Source of the DNA: Gammaproteobacteria bacterium
GTDB lineage: Bacteria > Pseudomonadota > Gammaproteobacteria > SZUA-229
DNA: 49,284 bases
Direction of reading: 5' to 3'
NCBI GenBank assembly: GCA_026195255.1
Contig: JAPHSS010000061.1
Location: 1 to 49,284 of the forward strand
Shown here: positions 1 to 8,961 of the stretch, in pieces
How the letters are laid out: every line of letters starts with the position of its first letter
Numbering within the stretch: the first letter of the stretch is position 1
The notes under the pieces: model-generated
Databases searched by the model: none
What the model saw: only the letters and a program-made list of their open reading frames with translations
Told to the model about the DNA's origin: nothing
Translations under genes and position numbers: made by a program

Positions 1-1
1 T

Positions 2-184
2 AAATATCCTTTATCTCGTTTTTTATATGTTTATGTGAACAAGCATCCTAATAAAGAGCTTGCGCCTTTAGAAAAAGAGTTCGTTAAACTTATTTTATCC
101 AGGCAGGGTCAGGAAGTTGTAATAAAAGATGGTTATATTCCACTACCAGCTAATGTGGTTGAAAGGTATCTGTCTAATTTATAG
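2..184 (+). CDS. PstS-like phosphate-binding protein, C-terminal fragment
   Basis: Only the last 60 codons and the stop lie in the window. The tail contains [11 protein letters not shown], then an acidic/hydrophobic helix ([12 protein letters not shown]) and GYIPLP. This is the usual C-terminal pattern of PstS-type periplasmic substrate-binding proteins of phosphate ABC transporters, where the last helices close the second lobe. In the family these proteins bind phosphate in the periplasm and deliver it to PstCAB. No pst transport genes follow; the next stretch is a non-coding repeat and an opposite-strand receptor, so this is either the last gene of its operon or a stand-alone binding protein. 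Family assignment rests on a short tail and the exact ligand is not proven. Confidence 0.7.
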   Translation, partial: KYPLSRFLYVYVNKHPNKELAPLEKEFVKLILSRQGQEVVIKDGYIPLPANVVERYLSNL

Positions 185-224
185 AGATTATTTAAGATTC
201 CATAACTTAAAGCCGCAGTGATGT

Positions 225-319
225 CAGGCGTTAACTTAATCTGTTGATGTCATGTTTTTAGAAGTCTAAAGTCCCATTCCTGTATAGGTTGGGGCTTTTT
301 TATGCATTAGAAAATATCT
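225..319 (+). repeat. 95-nt structured repeat with intrinsic terminator, copy A
   Basis: This block matches 40432-40526 on the minus strand at about 84 of 95 positions in my ungapped hand alignment. It begins CAGGCGTTAACTTAATCTG, has a small palindrome TTTAGAAGTCTAAA near 258-271, and ends in a hairpin plus T-run (about 269-301). The hairpin has outer arms AGTCCCA and TGGGGCT and an inner CCT/AGG pair. Substitutions between the copies keep the stem paired: G-C here is A-T in copy B, and T-G here is C-G. It starts 40 nt after the stop of the PstS-like gene. It could be a 3'-UTR terminator element, a small RNA family, or a mobile MITE-like repeat that carries a terminator. Confidence 0.75.
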
Positions 320-634
320 GCTAGAAATATAATAAATACCAGGTTTCGTTTTCTTCTGTTTTAGCTTTTTCAGGCTGCTTAACTCAATACCCGTATTAAG
401 ACCCAGCTTAATTGATGATTTATTGTTAAAAATTAATTTTTCTAATAGAACGTAGAGTAGTGCTCGTAATAATTACGAAGTAGGTAAGTCTTTTTTAATT
501 TGAAGTTTATCAGTTTAGTGTTTGCATTTATTCGCGGTTTCTATACCTCTGGACAGTGAGGTGGCTTTTTTCTTTATATTATTTAAAAGCAATTTTTATC
601 TTAATCGATCAATTGAGTTTCTAGATGTATATAT
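320..634. other. non-coding gap with a second plus-strand terminator-like hairpin
   Basis: No convincing gene is seen here. A perfect inverted repeat TCGTAATAATTACGA lies at 464-478. A hairpin with arms ACCTC and GAGGT at 545-562, followed by GGC and six T, looks like a plus-strand intrinsic terminator. It sits about 270 nt beyond the terminator of repeat copy A, and the gene to its right is on the other strand. It may therefore end a short non-coding transcript. A weak promoter-like pair is TTGTTA at 423 and TAATAG at 443, but its 14-nt spacer is short. Confidence 0.35.
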
Positions 635-2656
635 TTAAAAACTATATTGGTATTGAGCATATGTAGAAAAGCCTATACCACCTGGAACATCATTTACTCT
701 TCTTCTAACAGGTTCAGGGTAGGTATATCTTTCATCTGTAATATTATTAAAAATAAGTTTTACACTGTGTTGATCGATTTTATAATTGGTTATGAAATTA
801 ATTAATTGATAGCTGTCGAGTGTGCTGCGTTCACTGGTAATTGATGAGATGACATCTTTTTCGCCAACATATTGCGCGGTGAGTGTGGTGTTTAAATTTT
901 TAGTGATGTGATAGCTTAGTATGGTGTTAAGTGTTTTGTTGGCAATTAGTGGTGCATCCTTTTCATTAATTGATTTATCTTCCCCATCTACATATGCTGC
1001 ATTAATAATCAGCTCTAGTTGTTTATTTAAAATTGATTTCCATTCAATTTCAAGACCGTTCATTTTTTTACCTTCACCATTTTCATAAAAGGTGGCCTGG
1101 CTTGGAGCGGGTAATGGAACTCTCAGTATTTCATTTTCCAGATTTAGTGTGTATACAGCTAATTGAAGTTTGTTTTGCTCGTTTATTTGCGAATCTATAC
1201 CAATTTCAAATGTTTTTATGGTTTCTCTTTCGAGGTCCGGGTCTCCCATTAATACATTATTGAGATTGACATACCTTTCTATGAACATAGGTGATCTAAA
1301 GGCTTCACTATAAAGAACTTTAATATAAGTCTCAGGCATTAACTGATAGGTTAAGCCGAGTTTTGGCATAATACCGCTACCTGCATTTTCTGAATTGTTT
1401 TCAGCTCGTACACCCGCAATAAATAGTGTGTTGTCATTCATCTGATATTTTATTTGAGTATAAATTGCAGCTGTATTTGTTTCATGGTTTTCAGCGAAGG
1501 CATCTGATGTCGTGCTGCCATCTAAATCTGATGTAAATAATAATGGAGTTGATTTCTGTTGTTCTATGGTTCCACCAACTATATAGTTTAAACTTTCAGT
1601 AATCTTATCTTTGAACTGAGCTTCCAGGCTATATCTTTCTACTTTATTTATAACTGTAGATGCATTACTTAAAGAATCATCACATGAGCCAGCGGGTGTT
1701 GGTATTGATATGTTGAATGCAGAACAATCGGCTGAGCTTGCAGGGAACGGAAATTGATTAACATGTATGTCTTTATCGCTAAGATCGTATCTTAGCCAGA
1801 AATTTAATTCTCCAGTTTTAATATTATATTTTTTATTGGCATCAAGATAACCAACAAAGTTTTCAAAAGTTCCGTTTTGCCATGTCCAGGGGTTGATGCC
1901 ATACATCGCTTTTTCACGATCAAAGATTGCGCCATGTATACGCCAGTCATCTCCAAAGCTATCAACAAATACATTTTCAATATCATAGCGATAATCGAGA
2001 TCTACGGCATTGCCAAATTCATCGTTTGTTGCGCTGTAATCATATCCATCATCACGTTGTACACTGGCGGCCATGCTAAAGTTTTCACTATGGTGTACAA
2101 GGCTACCGTAAATATGTGAATTGCTACCGGCCCTGAATGTTAGCTGGTCATTGTTCTCTTTGCCCTGCCTGGTTATGATGTTTATAACACCGCTTATAGA
2201 GTTTGTGCCGTAAAGAACAGAGGCAGGGCTACGAACAACTTCTATGCGTTCAACTATTTCTATTGGCACATAATCAAGCAGGGTTGAACCAAACAGGCTT
2301 TCGTATGAGGGGTGGCCGTTAATCAGATACAGGGATTTGTTATTGAATAAGCCAGGTGTGACGCCCCTGAATGTTTGCGTGGTTTGGCCAATATATGTTT
2401 CGCTTTTAACAATGCCTGGTAATAAACTAATAGCATCGTGGATATTAGTAATGCCCCATTCCTGAATCTGTTGTGCTGTAATGATAGAGATAGCGGCGGG
2501 TGATCTTGCGACTTGTTCATTTTCCTGCGAGGCGGTATAAACTTCTACCTGCATTAGCTCAGTTAAGGACATCGAAAAAAAGTCCAGATCATCAGCAAAT
2601 ACGTTTGTTATATTTAATAAACCGATAATGAGCACCGGGCTAGCCTTAATTAACAC
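635..2656 (-). CDS. TonB-dependent outer-membrane receptor
   Basis: A 673-aa outer-membrane beta-barrel transporter. The first ~21 residues form a signal peptide ending near VFA-DD. A plug domain follows at roughly 45-160, with the family hallmarks SPAAISIITAQQI, LLPGIV, VVRSPASVLYGTNSISGVINI. A long barrel then runs to a terminal Phe (QYQYSF), the C-terminal signal recognised by the BAM machinery. The family imports siderophores, haem, cobalamin or similar ligands using TonB energy. The start is GTG at 2656, with an AGGTG ribosome-binding site 8 nt upstream. No transport partners lie next to it, and I see no clear Fur box or cobalamin riboswitch upstream, so the ligand is unknown. It diverges from aroA across a ~257-nt AT-rich gap. 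Confidence 0.9.
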   Translation of the reverse strand: MLIKASPVLIIGLLNITNVFADDLDFFSMSLTELMQVEVYTASQENEQVARSPAAISIITAQQIQEWGITNIHDAISLLPGIVKSETYIGQTTQTFRGVTPGLFNNKSLYLINGHPSYESLFGSTLLDYVPIEIVERIEVVRSPASVLYGTNSISGVINIITRQGKENNDQLTFRAGSNSHIYGSLVHHSENFSMAASVQRDDGYDYSATNDEFGNAVDLDYRYDIENVFVDSFGDDWRIHGAIFDREKAMYGINPWTWQNGTFENFVGYLDANKKYNIKTGELNFWLRYDLSDKDIHVNQFPFPASSADCSAFNISIPTPAGSCDDSLSNASTVINKVERYSLEAQFKDKITESLNYIVGGTIEQQKSTPLLFTSDLDGSTTSDAFAENHETNTAAIYTQIKYQMNDNTLFIAGVRAENNSENAGSGIMPKLGLTYQLMPETYIKVLYSEAFRSPMFIERYVNLNNVLMGDPDLERETIKTFEIGIDSQINEQNKLQLAVYTLNLENEILRVPLPAPSQATFYENGEGKKMNGLEIEWKSILNKQLELIINAAYVDGEDKSINEKDAPLIANKTLNTILSYHITKNLNTTLTAQYVGEKDVISSITSERSTLDSYQLINFITNYKIDQHSVKLIFNNITDERYTYPEPVRRRVNDVPGGIGFSTYAQYQYSF

Positions 2657-2913
2657 TGGTATATCACCTGTTATAATTTAAATTCTGAATTAATAATTGT
2701 TATATTTAAAGAAAATTTCTATATGTTTAAGGGTTAATTCGTAACTGACTCATAACTATTATAGAAGCCAATTTCATTAATTTCAGTTATGAATATCCTT
2801 TATATTGTTTAACAGCTATAAAAAAGTCTGGAAGTTCCCCTGATGGGAAGCTAATATCCCTATCTCTCAAATTTCAACATAGAATTATGGGTTACTAGCT
2901 CAAAGTGGAAGAT

Positions 2914-4227
2914 ATGTCTCAAACAGATTACATCGTTAAACCAGGCGGACAGCTTAATGGCGAGTTCCGTGTGCCGGGTGATAAGTCTATATCACACAGG
3001 TCAATTATGTTCGGTGCAATCGCCGATGGTACTACTCATGTTACGGGGTTTTTGCAGGGTGAAGATAGTTTAAATACACTTCGTGCTTTTCGTGCAATGG
3101 GTGTAGAAATTGAAGGCCCAAATGACCAGGGTGAAGTTACAATACAGGGTGTGGGTATAGATGGTTTAACTGCGCCTGCGCAGCCTATAGAGCTTGGAAA
3201 TTCAGGCACCTCAATTCGTTTGATGTCAGGTTTGCTATCAGGCCAGACATTTGATGTGGTATTGAGTGGTGACCGGTCTTTATCTAAAAGACCTATGAAG
3301 CGTGTTACAGAGCCTTTAGCGCTAATGGGTGCTAAAGTTGATACTGATGAGGGTGGTCGTCCACCTTTAAAAATTAATGGTGGGTCCACATTAAAAGGTA
3401 TCGATTACATTATGCCTATGGCAAGCGCACAGGTTAAAAGCTGTATATTACTGGCGGGTATGTATGCGCAGGGTAAGACCTGTGTGACAGAACCGGCCAC
3501 TACACGTGATCATACGGAGCGTATGTTAAATGCATTTGGCTACCCGGTTGAAACTAATGGTAATAAGATGTGTATTGAGGGTGGTGGGCGACTCACCGCC
3601 TGTGATATAGACGTTCCAGCAGATATTTCATCCGCTGCATTTTATATGGTGGGTGCCAGCATTGCTGAAAATTCTGACATCACATTACAACATGTTGGTG
3701 TAAACCCGACGCGCACTGGAATCATCGATATTCTTAAGTTAATGGGGGGGAATATCGAGTTACTAAATGAACGTATAGTGGGTGGTGAGCCCGTCGCTGA
3801 TATTCGTATTAGAAGTGCAGGTCTCAAAGGAATAAACGTACCTGAACACCTTGTGCCACTCGCTATAGATGAATTTCCCGTATTGTTTGTAGCAGCAGCG
3901 TGCGCTGAAGGTAAAACAGTTGTTAGCGGTGCTGAGGAGCTACGTGTAAAAGAGTCTGACCGTATACAGGTTATGGCGGATGGTCTTCAGGCAATTGGTG
4001 TTGATGCAGAACCAACACCTGACGGTATGGTTATTAATGGTGGGCCTGTTAAAGGTGGCAAGGTTCACAGCCGTGATGATCATCGCATTGCAATGGCATT
4101 TACAATGGCTGCATTGAGATCTGATTCAGATATAATCATTGAAGACTGCGAGAATGTGAATACCTCATTCCCTGATTTTATTGGTCTTGCTAACCGAGCG
4201 GGAATTACGGTTTCAGTAGTAAAATAG
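2914..4227 (+). CDS. aroA: 3-phosphoshikimate 1-carboxyvinyltransferase (EPSP synthase)
   Basis: Sixth step of the shikimate pathway: joins phosphoenolpyruvate to shikimate-3-phosphate in the cytoplasm. Near the N-terminus is PGDKSISHRS (Lys24/Ser25 in substrate binding), then LGNSGTSIRLMSG (PEP-binding loop) and, late, KESDRI and DDHRIAMAF, all family signatures. Length is 437 aa, as usual for the monofunctional enzyme. I start at ATG 2914, giving MSQTDYIVKPGG, which aligns with known N-termini. An in-frame GTG at 2905 would add three residues and neither start has an ideal ribosome-binding site. It heads the conserved aroA-cmk-rpsA-ihfB block; here a 192-nt spacer with a strong hairpin separates it from cmk. 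Confidence 0.95.
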   Translation: MSQTDYIVKPGGQLNGEFRVPGDKSISHRSIMFGAIADGTTHVTGFLQGEDSLNTLRAFRAMGVEIEGPNDQGEVTIQGVGIDGLTAPAQPIELGNSGTSIRLMSGLLSGQTFDVVLSGDRSLSKRPMKRVTEPLALMGAKVDTDEGGRPPLKINGGSTLKGIDYIMPMASAQVKSCILLAGMYAQGKTCVTEPATTRDHTERMLNAFGYPVETNGNKMCIEGGGRLTACDIDVPADISSAAFYMVGASIAENSDITLQHVGVNPTRTGIIDILKLMGGNIELLNERIVGGEPVADIRIRSAGLKGINVPEHLVPLAIDEFPVLFVAAACAEGKTVVSGAEELRVKESDRIQVMADGLQAIGVDAEPTPDGMVINGGPVKGGKVHSRDDHRIAMAFTMAALRSDSDIIIEDCENVNTSFPDFIGLANRAGITVSVVK

Positions 4228-4253
4228 CAGACACTGCTATGATGCTTAATGCT

Positions 4254-4290
4254 CGGGGACTGAGCGCCGCCTTTTGGCGCTCTATCCCCT
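4254..4290 (+). other. strong hairpin between aroA and cmk
   Basis: Nested inverted repeat: GGGGA pairs with TCCCC at the base, and GCGCC with GGCGC above it, around the loop GCCTTTT. There is no T-run after it, so a classic intrinsic terminator is unlikely. It could stabilise the aroA 3' end, act in Rho-dependent attenuation before cmk, or be a REP-like element. Confidence 0.5.
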
Positions 4291-4419
4291 TAATTGATAC
4301 CACCCGGAGTTAATAGAGTAGATAGTCGACTCTGTAACGTCCTTAACTGTTTCACAACTGGCTTCAGAGCGGAAAAACACCGATCTGAACCCGAGTAAAA
4401 TTTGCTGATGGAAACTGAT

Positions 4420-5100
4420 ATGACTTCGAAAGTTACTCCAGTAATCACTATAGACGGACCAAGCGGCGCGGGTAAGGGCACCATAGCCCAGAACCTGGCA
4501 ACTGCTCTGGAATTTCACATACTTGATAGTGGCTCGTTATACCGCTTAACGGCGCTGGCAGCACGGGATGATGGTATTGACCTGTCTGATGAATCAAGAA
4601 TTGCGGATTTAGCACTTAATTTACATGTTGAGTTCATTCCAACAGATACAGGTTTACAGGTTCTATTAAGAGATGAAGATGTCACCGAGGCGATTCGTAA
4701 AGAAGAGGTAGGCATGGATGCTTCAAAAGTGGCCGCATTACCCAAAGTGCGTAAAGCGCTATTAGAGCGCCAGCGCAGCTTTTCAGATCAGCCCGGGCTG
4801 GTTGCAGATGGACGTGATATGGGTACTGCTGTGTTTCCGCATGCCTTGTTGAAAATATTTATGACGGCCTCCCTGGAAGAACGCGCCGAACGGCGTTATA
4901 AGCAGTTGAAAGCTAAAGGAGTTAATGTTAATATCGCCGCCCTCGTAAAAGACTTAAAATTACGAGATAAGCAGGACGCAAATCGAGCTGAATCTCCGCT
5001 TAAACCAGCAGAAGACGCTATCTTACTTGATACCACTACAATGACTATTGAGGAAGTAACGCAAAAGGTGCTGGAGCTGGCGAAACAACGATTAGCGTAA
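4420..5100 (+). CDS. cmk: cytidylate kinase
   Basis: Phosphorylates CMP and dCMP to the diphosphates in pyrimidine nucleotide recycling. The P-loop GPSGAGKG is at residues 13-20, followed by LDSGSLYR and later VADGRDMGTAVFP, typical of bacterial Cmk. At 226 aa it is essentially E. coli length (227). I start at ATG 4420 because GGAA lies 6 nt upstream and MTSKVTPVITIDGPSGAGKG matches the family N-terminus. A TTG at 4402 and an ATG at 4408 in the same frame would only add unconserved residues. It lies between aroA and rpsA in the classical gammaproteobacterial order. Confidence 0.96.
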   Translation: MTSKVTPVITIDGPSGAGKGTIAQNLATALEFHILDSGSLYRLTALAARDDGIDLSDESRIADLALNLHVEFIPTDTGLQVLLRDEDVTEAIRKEEVGMDASKVAALPKVRKALLERQRSFSDQPGLVADGRDMGTAVFPHALLKIFMTASLEERAERRYKQLKAKGVNVNIAALVKDLKLRDKQDANRAESPLKPAEDAILLDTTTMTIEEVTQKVLELAKQRLA

Positions 5101-5109
5101 TGTTCGGTA

Positions 5110-5129
5110 GGTGCGAATTTATTCGCACC
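5110..5129 (+). repeat. REP-like perfect palindrome after cmk
   Basis: GGTGCGAATTTATTCGCACC is a perfect inverted repeat with 9-bp arms, 9 nt after the cmk stop. It has no T-run. Short GC-capped palindromes of this type are often dispersed as REP elements in gammaproteobacteria. No second identical copy was noticed in this window, so dispersal is inference. Confidence 0.5.
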
Positions 5130-5161
5130 CACACAAAACGTGTTTAAGGCCACAATGGTCC

Positions 5162-5225
5162 TTAAGCTTAATTTAACTCTAACCCTGTAATCTGCGCCCT
5201 CGCTACTACGTGTTTTACGTAAGTA
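5162..5225 (+). promoter_or_regulatory. rpsA promoter candidate and leader hairpins
   Basis: A -10-like TGTAAT at 5186-5191 follows a weak TTAAGC at 5162-5167 (spacer 18). It is followed directly by CTGCGCCC, a GC-rich discriminator typical of growth-rate or stringently controlled promoters. In the leader, TAC-TACGT and ACGTA-A-GTA (5204-5225) form a hairpin around GTTTT. Just upstream, TTAAGGCCA and TGGTCCTTAA (5144-5165) form another stem. S1 in E. coli represses its own translation through a structured leader; a similar role here is inference. Confidence 0.45.
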
Positions 5226-5272
5226 ATGTTGATAGGGTAATCCACCAGTTTACAGTTATATTGGAAAGTATT

Positions 5273-6946
5273 ATGTCTGAATCATTTGCAGAACTATTTG
5301 AACAAAGCTTGCAAGAAACCGAAATGAATGCCGGTACCATTGTCATGGGTACTATTGTTGATATTTCTAACGGTTATGTAACAGTAGCAGCGGGCCTTAA
5401 ATCTGAAGGCGTTATCCCTGAATCACAATTTTTAAGCAACGGCGAAGTTGAAGTTAAAATCGGCGACGAAGTTGAAGTTGTCCTTGAAGCGGTCGAAGAC
5501 GGCTGGGGCGAAACACGTTTATCTCGCGATAAAGCGAAACGTGCTAAAGCATGGATTGTTCTTGAAGCTGCACACGAAGCAGAAGAAATCATCACAGGCA
5601 TTATCACTGGTAAGGTTAAGGGTGGTTTCACTGTTGAGCTTGGTGATATCCGTGCATTCCTACCGGGTTCATTAGTAGATGTACGTCCAGTACGTGATAC
5701 ATCGTATCTGGAAGGTAAAGAATTAGAATTTAAGGTAATAAAGCTAGATCAGAAGCGTAACAACGTTGTTGTTTCTCGTCGTGCTGTTGTTGAGTCTGAG
5801 TACTCTGCCGAGCGTGAAGAGTTACTGGGTAGCCTGGAAGAAGGTAAATCTGTTAAAGGTATCGTTAAAAACCTTACTGATTACGGCGCATTCCTTGATC
5901 TTGGCGGTATTGACGGTCTTCTACATATCACTGATATGGCATGGAAACGTGTTAAGCACCCATCTGAAGTGGTTGAAGTGGGTTCAGAAATTGAAGTTGT
6001 TGTGCTTAAGTTTGATAAAGAGCGTAACCGTGTTTCTCTTGGCCTTAAGCAGCTTGGCGAAGATCCATGGGCAGCTATCGCAAACCGTTACCCTGAAGGT
6101 TCACGCCTGCAAGGTAAAATCAGCAACATTACTGATTACGGCTGTTTCGTTGAAGTTGAAGATGGTGTTGAAGGTCTTGTACACGTATCTGAAATGGACT
6201 GGACTAACAAGAACGTTAACCCTGCTAAAGTTGTAGCACTGGGTGATGAAGTTGAAGTTATGATTCTGGACATCGACGAAGAGCGTCGTCGTATTTCTCT
6301 TGGTATGAAGCAATGTATTGCTAATCCATGGGATGAGTTCGGTGCAACACGTAACAAAGGCGACAAAGTTAGCGGTAAGATCAAATCTATTACTGATTTC
6401 GGTATATTCGTTGGCCTTGACGGCGGTATTGATGGTCTTGTTCACCTTTCTGACCTTTCATGGGACTCTACAGGTGAAGATCTTGTGCAAAACTACAGCA
6501 AAGGTGACGAGCTGGAAGCGGTTGTATTGTCTATTGATCCTGAGCGTGAGCGTATCTCTCTTGGCGTTAAGCAGATGGAACAGGACCCGTTCTCAAACTT
6601 TGTAGCAGCAAACAGCAAGGGTGCTTTAGTTAAAGGCACAATCAAGGAAGTAGACGCTAAAGCAGCTATCGTAGATCTGGGTGATGGTATTGAAGGTACA
6701 TTACGTGCTTCCGAGCTTTCTCGTGACCGTGTTGAAGATGCACGCACAATATTAAAAGCGGGTGAAGAGATTGAAGCCAAGTTCCTTGGTGTAGATCGTA
6801 AGACTCGCACTATCACTTTATCTATTAAAGCGATGGATGCGGATGAAGAAGCAGCAGCGATTAAAGAGTACTCTTCAGACGTGGAACCTGCATCAACTAC
6901 ACTTGGCGACTTGCTAAAAGAGCAAATGGATGCTAAAAATAGTTAA
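5273..6946 (+). CDS. rpsA: 30S ribosomal protein S1
   Basis: Binds mRNA on the 30S subunit and helps unfold and load structured leaders. Six S1/OB-fold repeats can be followed by their repeated patterns (V-x-G-x-[28 protein letters not shown]), at roughly 21-87, 105-171, 192-260, 277-347, 364-434 and 451-520. Length is 557 aa, the same as E. coli S1. The longest open frame starts at 5210, but [13 protein letters not shown] at ATG 5273 is the conserved N-terminus and has GGAAAG upstream. It follows cmk and precedes ihfB, as in most gammaproteobacteria. Codon use is more GC-rich at third positions than in neighbours, as expected for high expression. Confidence 0.98.
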   Translation: MSESFAELFEQSLQETEMNAGTIVMGTIVDISNGYVTVAAGLKSEGVIPESQFLSNGEVEVKIGDEVEVVLEAVEDGWGETRLSRDKAKRAKAWIVLEAAHEAEEIITGIITGKVKGGFTVELGDIRAFLPGSLVDVRPVRDTSYLEGKELEFKVIKLDQKRNNVVVSRRAVVESEYSAEREELLGSLEEGKSVKGIVKNLTDYGAFLDLGGIDGLLHITDMAWKRVKHPSEVVEVGSEIEVVVLKFDKERNRVSLGLKQLGEDPWAAIANRYPEGSRLQGKISNITDYGCFVEVEDGVEGLVHVSEMDWTNKNVNPAKVVALGDEVEVMILDIDEERRRISLGMKQCIANPWDEFGATRNKGDKVSGKIKSITDFGIFVGLDGGIDGLVHLSDLSWDSTGEDLVQNYSKGDELEAVVLSIDPERERISLGVKQMEQDPFSNFVAANSKGALVKGTIKEVDAKAAIVDLGDGIEGTLRASELSRDRVEDARTILKAGEEIEAKFLGVDRKTRTITLSIKAMDADEEAAAIKEYSSDVEPASTTLGDLLKEQMDAKNS

Positions 6947-7036
6947 TATGTAGTAATATTTCGAAAAACGCCTGATATATCAGATGGATGTAGGCTATTT
7001 CAGGTAATTTTTCGAGATAATAACAATAAATTGCAG

Positions 7037-7056
7037 TTGGGTCATGGATGACCCAA
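7037..7056 (+). promoter_or_regulatory. perfect palindrome in the ihfB leader
   Basis: TTGGGTCATGGATGACCCAA has 9-bp perfect arms around GG. The pairing extends outward as CAG/CTG with a small AA bulge. It ends 13 nt before the GGGGAA ribosome-binding site of ihfB, so it can be either a protein operator or an RNA hairpin controlling translation. A wider inverted pair TCGAAAAA/TTTTTCGA (6961-7016) lies upstream. Confidence 0.5.
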
Positions 7057-7081
7057 AACTGTATTAACTGGGGAACATCGT

Positions 7082-7402
7082 ATGTCGGGCGAAGTAGTAT
7101 CAAGATCAATGATGAAATCTGAGCTAATTGAGCTGATGGCGCGCAAGCAAAATCATCTGGCTTATAAAGATGTAGAGTTAGCCGTAAAAAGTTTATTAGA
7201 ACAAATGTCTGAGGCTCTCGCTACGGGTGATCGAATTGAAATTCGTGGATTTGGTAGCTTTAGTTTGCATTTCAGACCCCCAAGAGCAGGGCGTAACCCT
7301 AAAACCGGTGATGCGGTTTCATTACCAGGAAAATACGTGCCTCACTTCAAACCAGGTAAAGAGCTTCGCGAACGTGTTAACGAAACACTAAAAAATAGTT
7401 AA
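7082..7402 (+). CDS. ihfB: integration host factor subunit beta
   Basis: One half of the IHF heterodimer that bends DNA by about 160 degrees at specific sites. The DNABII fold is clear: [19 protein letters not shown], then [10 protein letters not shown] on the DNA-wrapping arm with its intercalating Pro, and [17 protein letters not shown]. It is 106 aa, about 10 longer than E. coli IhfB at the N-terminus. The start at 7082 has GGGGAA six nt upstream, but the internal Met codons at 7109/7112 match the usual start better, so the first nine or ten residues are uncertain. The rpsA-ihfB-lapA linkage is conserved. Confidence 0.95.
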   Translation: MSGEVVSRSMMKSELIELMARKQNHLAYKDVELAVKSLLEQMSEALATGDRIEIRGFGSFSLHFRPPRAGRNPKTGDAVSLPGKYVPHFKPGKELRERVNETLKNS

Positions 7403-7465
7403 TGTTAGCATTTAAGTGACTGATAACGCTTTTAATAAAGCAATTAACAATAGCTGATTTAACAA

Positions 7466-7753
7466 ATGATTCGATTTATAAGTCTGCTAGTATCCCTGCC
7501 CATAATTATACTGATTAGTGCATTTGCATTTAATAATCCACAATTAGTTTTAATTGATCTATTTACGTCTACTATAGAGCTACCATTAGCTGTCGCATTA
7601 TTAATATCGTTGCTGATAGGTGTGGTTATTGGCTTTGTATTTAATTTGCTTAGCTTATATACACAAAAGAAAAAGTACTTAAGGCTTAAGCATAAAAAAG
7701 AAACCTTAAATGGATTATCTGAGGTTTTAGATAAAGCTAAAAATGATAAATGA
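7466..7753 (+). CDS. lapA: lipopolysaccharide assembly protein A (LapA domain)
   Basis: A small inner-membrane protein of 95 aa with two hydrophobic segments (about 5-25 and 40-65) and a charged, likely coiled C-terminal tail (TQKKKYLRLKHKKE). This is the architecture of the LapA/DUF1049 family. In E. coli LapA works with LapB (YciM) to control LpxC turnover and LPS amount. The gene lies directly between ihfB and lapB, which supports the call more than the sequence alone. The stop is 12 nt before the lapB start, so the two are very likely cotranscribed. Confidence 0.88.
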   Translation: MIRFISLLVSLPIIILISAFAFNNPQLVLIDLFTSTIELPLAVALLISLLIGVVIGFVFNLLSLYTQKKKYLRLKHKKETLNGLSEVLDKAKNDK

Positions 7754-7765
7754 ATAAATGTATAA

Positions 7766-8932
7766 ATGACTGAATATCTGGATATAAGCATTTCATCCCA
7801 ATGGACCATCTATCTATTACCTGTATTAGGGTTTTTACTGGGTATTTTTTTAGCTCGTCGCCGTTTTAAGAAACAGAAAAAACAACTGCGTTTTTCCAAT
7901 GATTATTTTCAGGGCTTAAACTACTTATTAAATGACGAGCAGGACAAGGCGCTCGATATATTTATCAAGTTAGTTGAAACTGACTGGGAAACAATTGATA
8001 CCAGTTTAGCGCTAGGTACAATTTTTCGACGTAATGGTGAAATAGATAAAGCCATAAAACTTCATCAAAATTTACTTGCCAGACCATCACTACCTGCAGA
8101 ATATAAAGCCACAGTTTTAATCGCACTAGCTAAAGATTATTTACAGGCTGGCTGGTTAGATAGAGCAGAGTCTTTATTTAAAGATGTTGTGGGTGACGCT
8201 GAATTTACAAGTGAAGCGCAAAAATGCTTAATGAGTATTTATGAGCAAGAGCAGGAGTGGGAAAATGCAATCAATATAGCCCGTCGTTTTCAAAGCAGGG
8301 GGGCTAAATCATTATCGGCAACAACTGCACAATATTACTGTGAGTTAAGTTTGCAGGTATTTAATCAAAACGATTTAAAAGAAGCCGAAGTGCTAGCAAC
8401 ACAGGCTTTAACAGTTAATAAAGACTGTGTGCGTGCCTCTATGTTACTTGCAGATATTGCGATAACGCGTGGTCGTTATCAAAAGGCGATCCGTTTTTTA
8501 CATCAGGTTGAAATACAGAATATTCAGTTGTTCCCATTAGTGGTTGAAAAGCTGGTATTGAGTTATCGTAACACTTCAAATTTAAATAAAGCCTTGAGTT
8601 ACTTAAGAAACCTCGACCAGAAATATCAGGAAGTATCACTTGTTCCTGTCATTACATCTTTAACAAGTGAAATGTTTGGTGAAGAAGATGCTTTACAGTA
8701 TTTATCCGAAGCTGTTTTAAGAAAGCCATCACTGAAATCACTGAGTACGCTATTAAAATTACAAACGACAGAAATTGATCAATTTGATAACTTAATATCC
8801 ACAGTCGTTGAAGCAATAACCTCAAAAAACTATGATTTCCAATGTGAACGTTGTGGATACTCAGCTAATACACATGTGTGGTTGTGTCCATCATGTCATG
8901 GCTGGAGTAGTATGATTCCTAAAGTCCACTAA
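7766..8932 (+). CDS. lapB: lipopolysaccharide assembly protein B (TPR, rubredoxin-like)
   Basis: 388-aa membrane-anchored TPR protein. One N-terminal membrane helix (about 14-30) precedes a basic stop-transfer [13 protein letters not shown]-type helices follow to ~350, and the C-terminus is a rubredoxin-like zinc knuckle with Cys360, Cys363, Cys374 and Cys377 (CERC...CPSC). In E. coli LapB brings LpxC to FtsH, lowering LPS synthesis; the metal site is essential there. Length and domain order match. Upstream lapA and downstream pyrF reproduce the E. coli order. No strong ribosome-binding site is seen, so translational coupling to lapA is plausible. Confidence 0.94.
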   Translation: MTEYLDISISSQWTIYLLPVLGFLLGIFLARRRFKKQKKQLRFSNDYFQGLNYLLNDEQDKALDIFIKLVETDWETIDTSLALGTIFRRNGEIDKAIKLHQNLLARPSLPAEYKATVLIALAKDYLQAGWLDRAESLFKDVVGDAEFTSEAQKCLMSIYEQEQEWENAINIARRFQSRGAKSLSATTAQYYCELSLQVFNQNDLKEAEVLATQALTVNKDCVRASMLLADIAITRGRYQKAIRFLHQVEIQNIQLFPLVVEKLVLSYRNTSNLNKALSYLRNLDQKYQEVSLVPVITSLTSEMFGEEDALQYLSEAVLRKPSLKSLSTLLKLQTTEIDQFDNLISTVVEAITSKNYDFQCERCGYSANTHVWLCPSCHGWSSMIPKVH

Positions 8933-8961
8933 AAATAGAAAAACAAAAGAGAATACGCAGT

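Noticed and set aside
2821-2880. Possible cobalamin riboswitch near the TonB receptor (GGGAAGCTAATATCCC)
   Set aside because: It lacks the B12-box core and sits on the wrong strand and side for the minus-strand receptor; only a small TTCCC/GGGAA stem is present.
2657-2913. Fur box upstream of the TonB receptor
   Set aside because: The gap is AT-rich and gives several loose matches; none has the repeated GATAAT hexamers well enough.
5448-6605. Several long frames inside rpsA on both strands
   Set aside because: They are shadow frames produced by the repeated S1 domains and biased codon use; rpsA accounts for the region.
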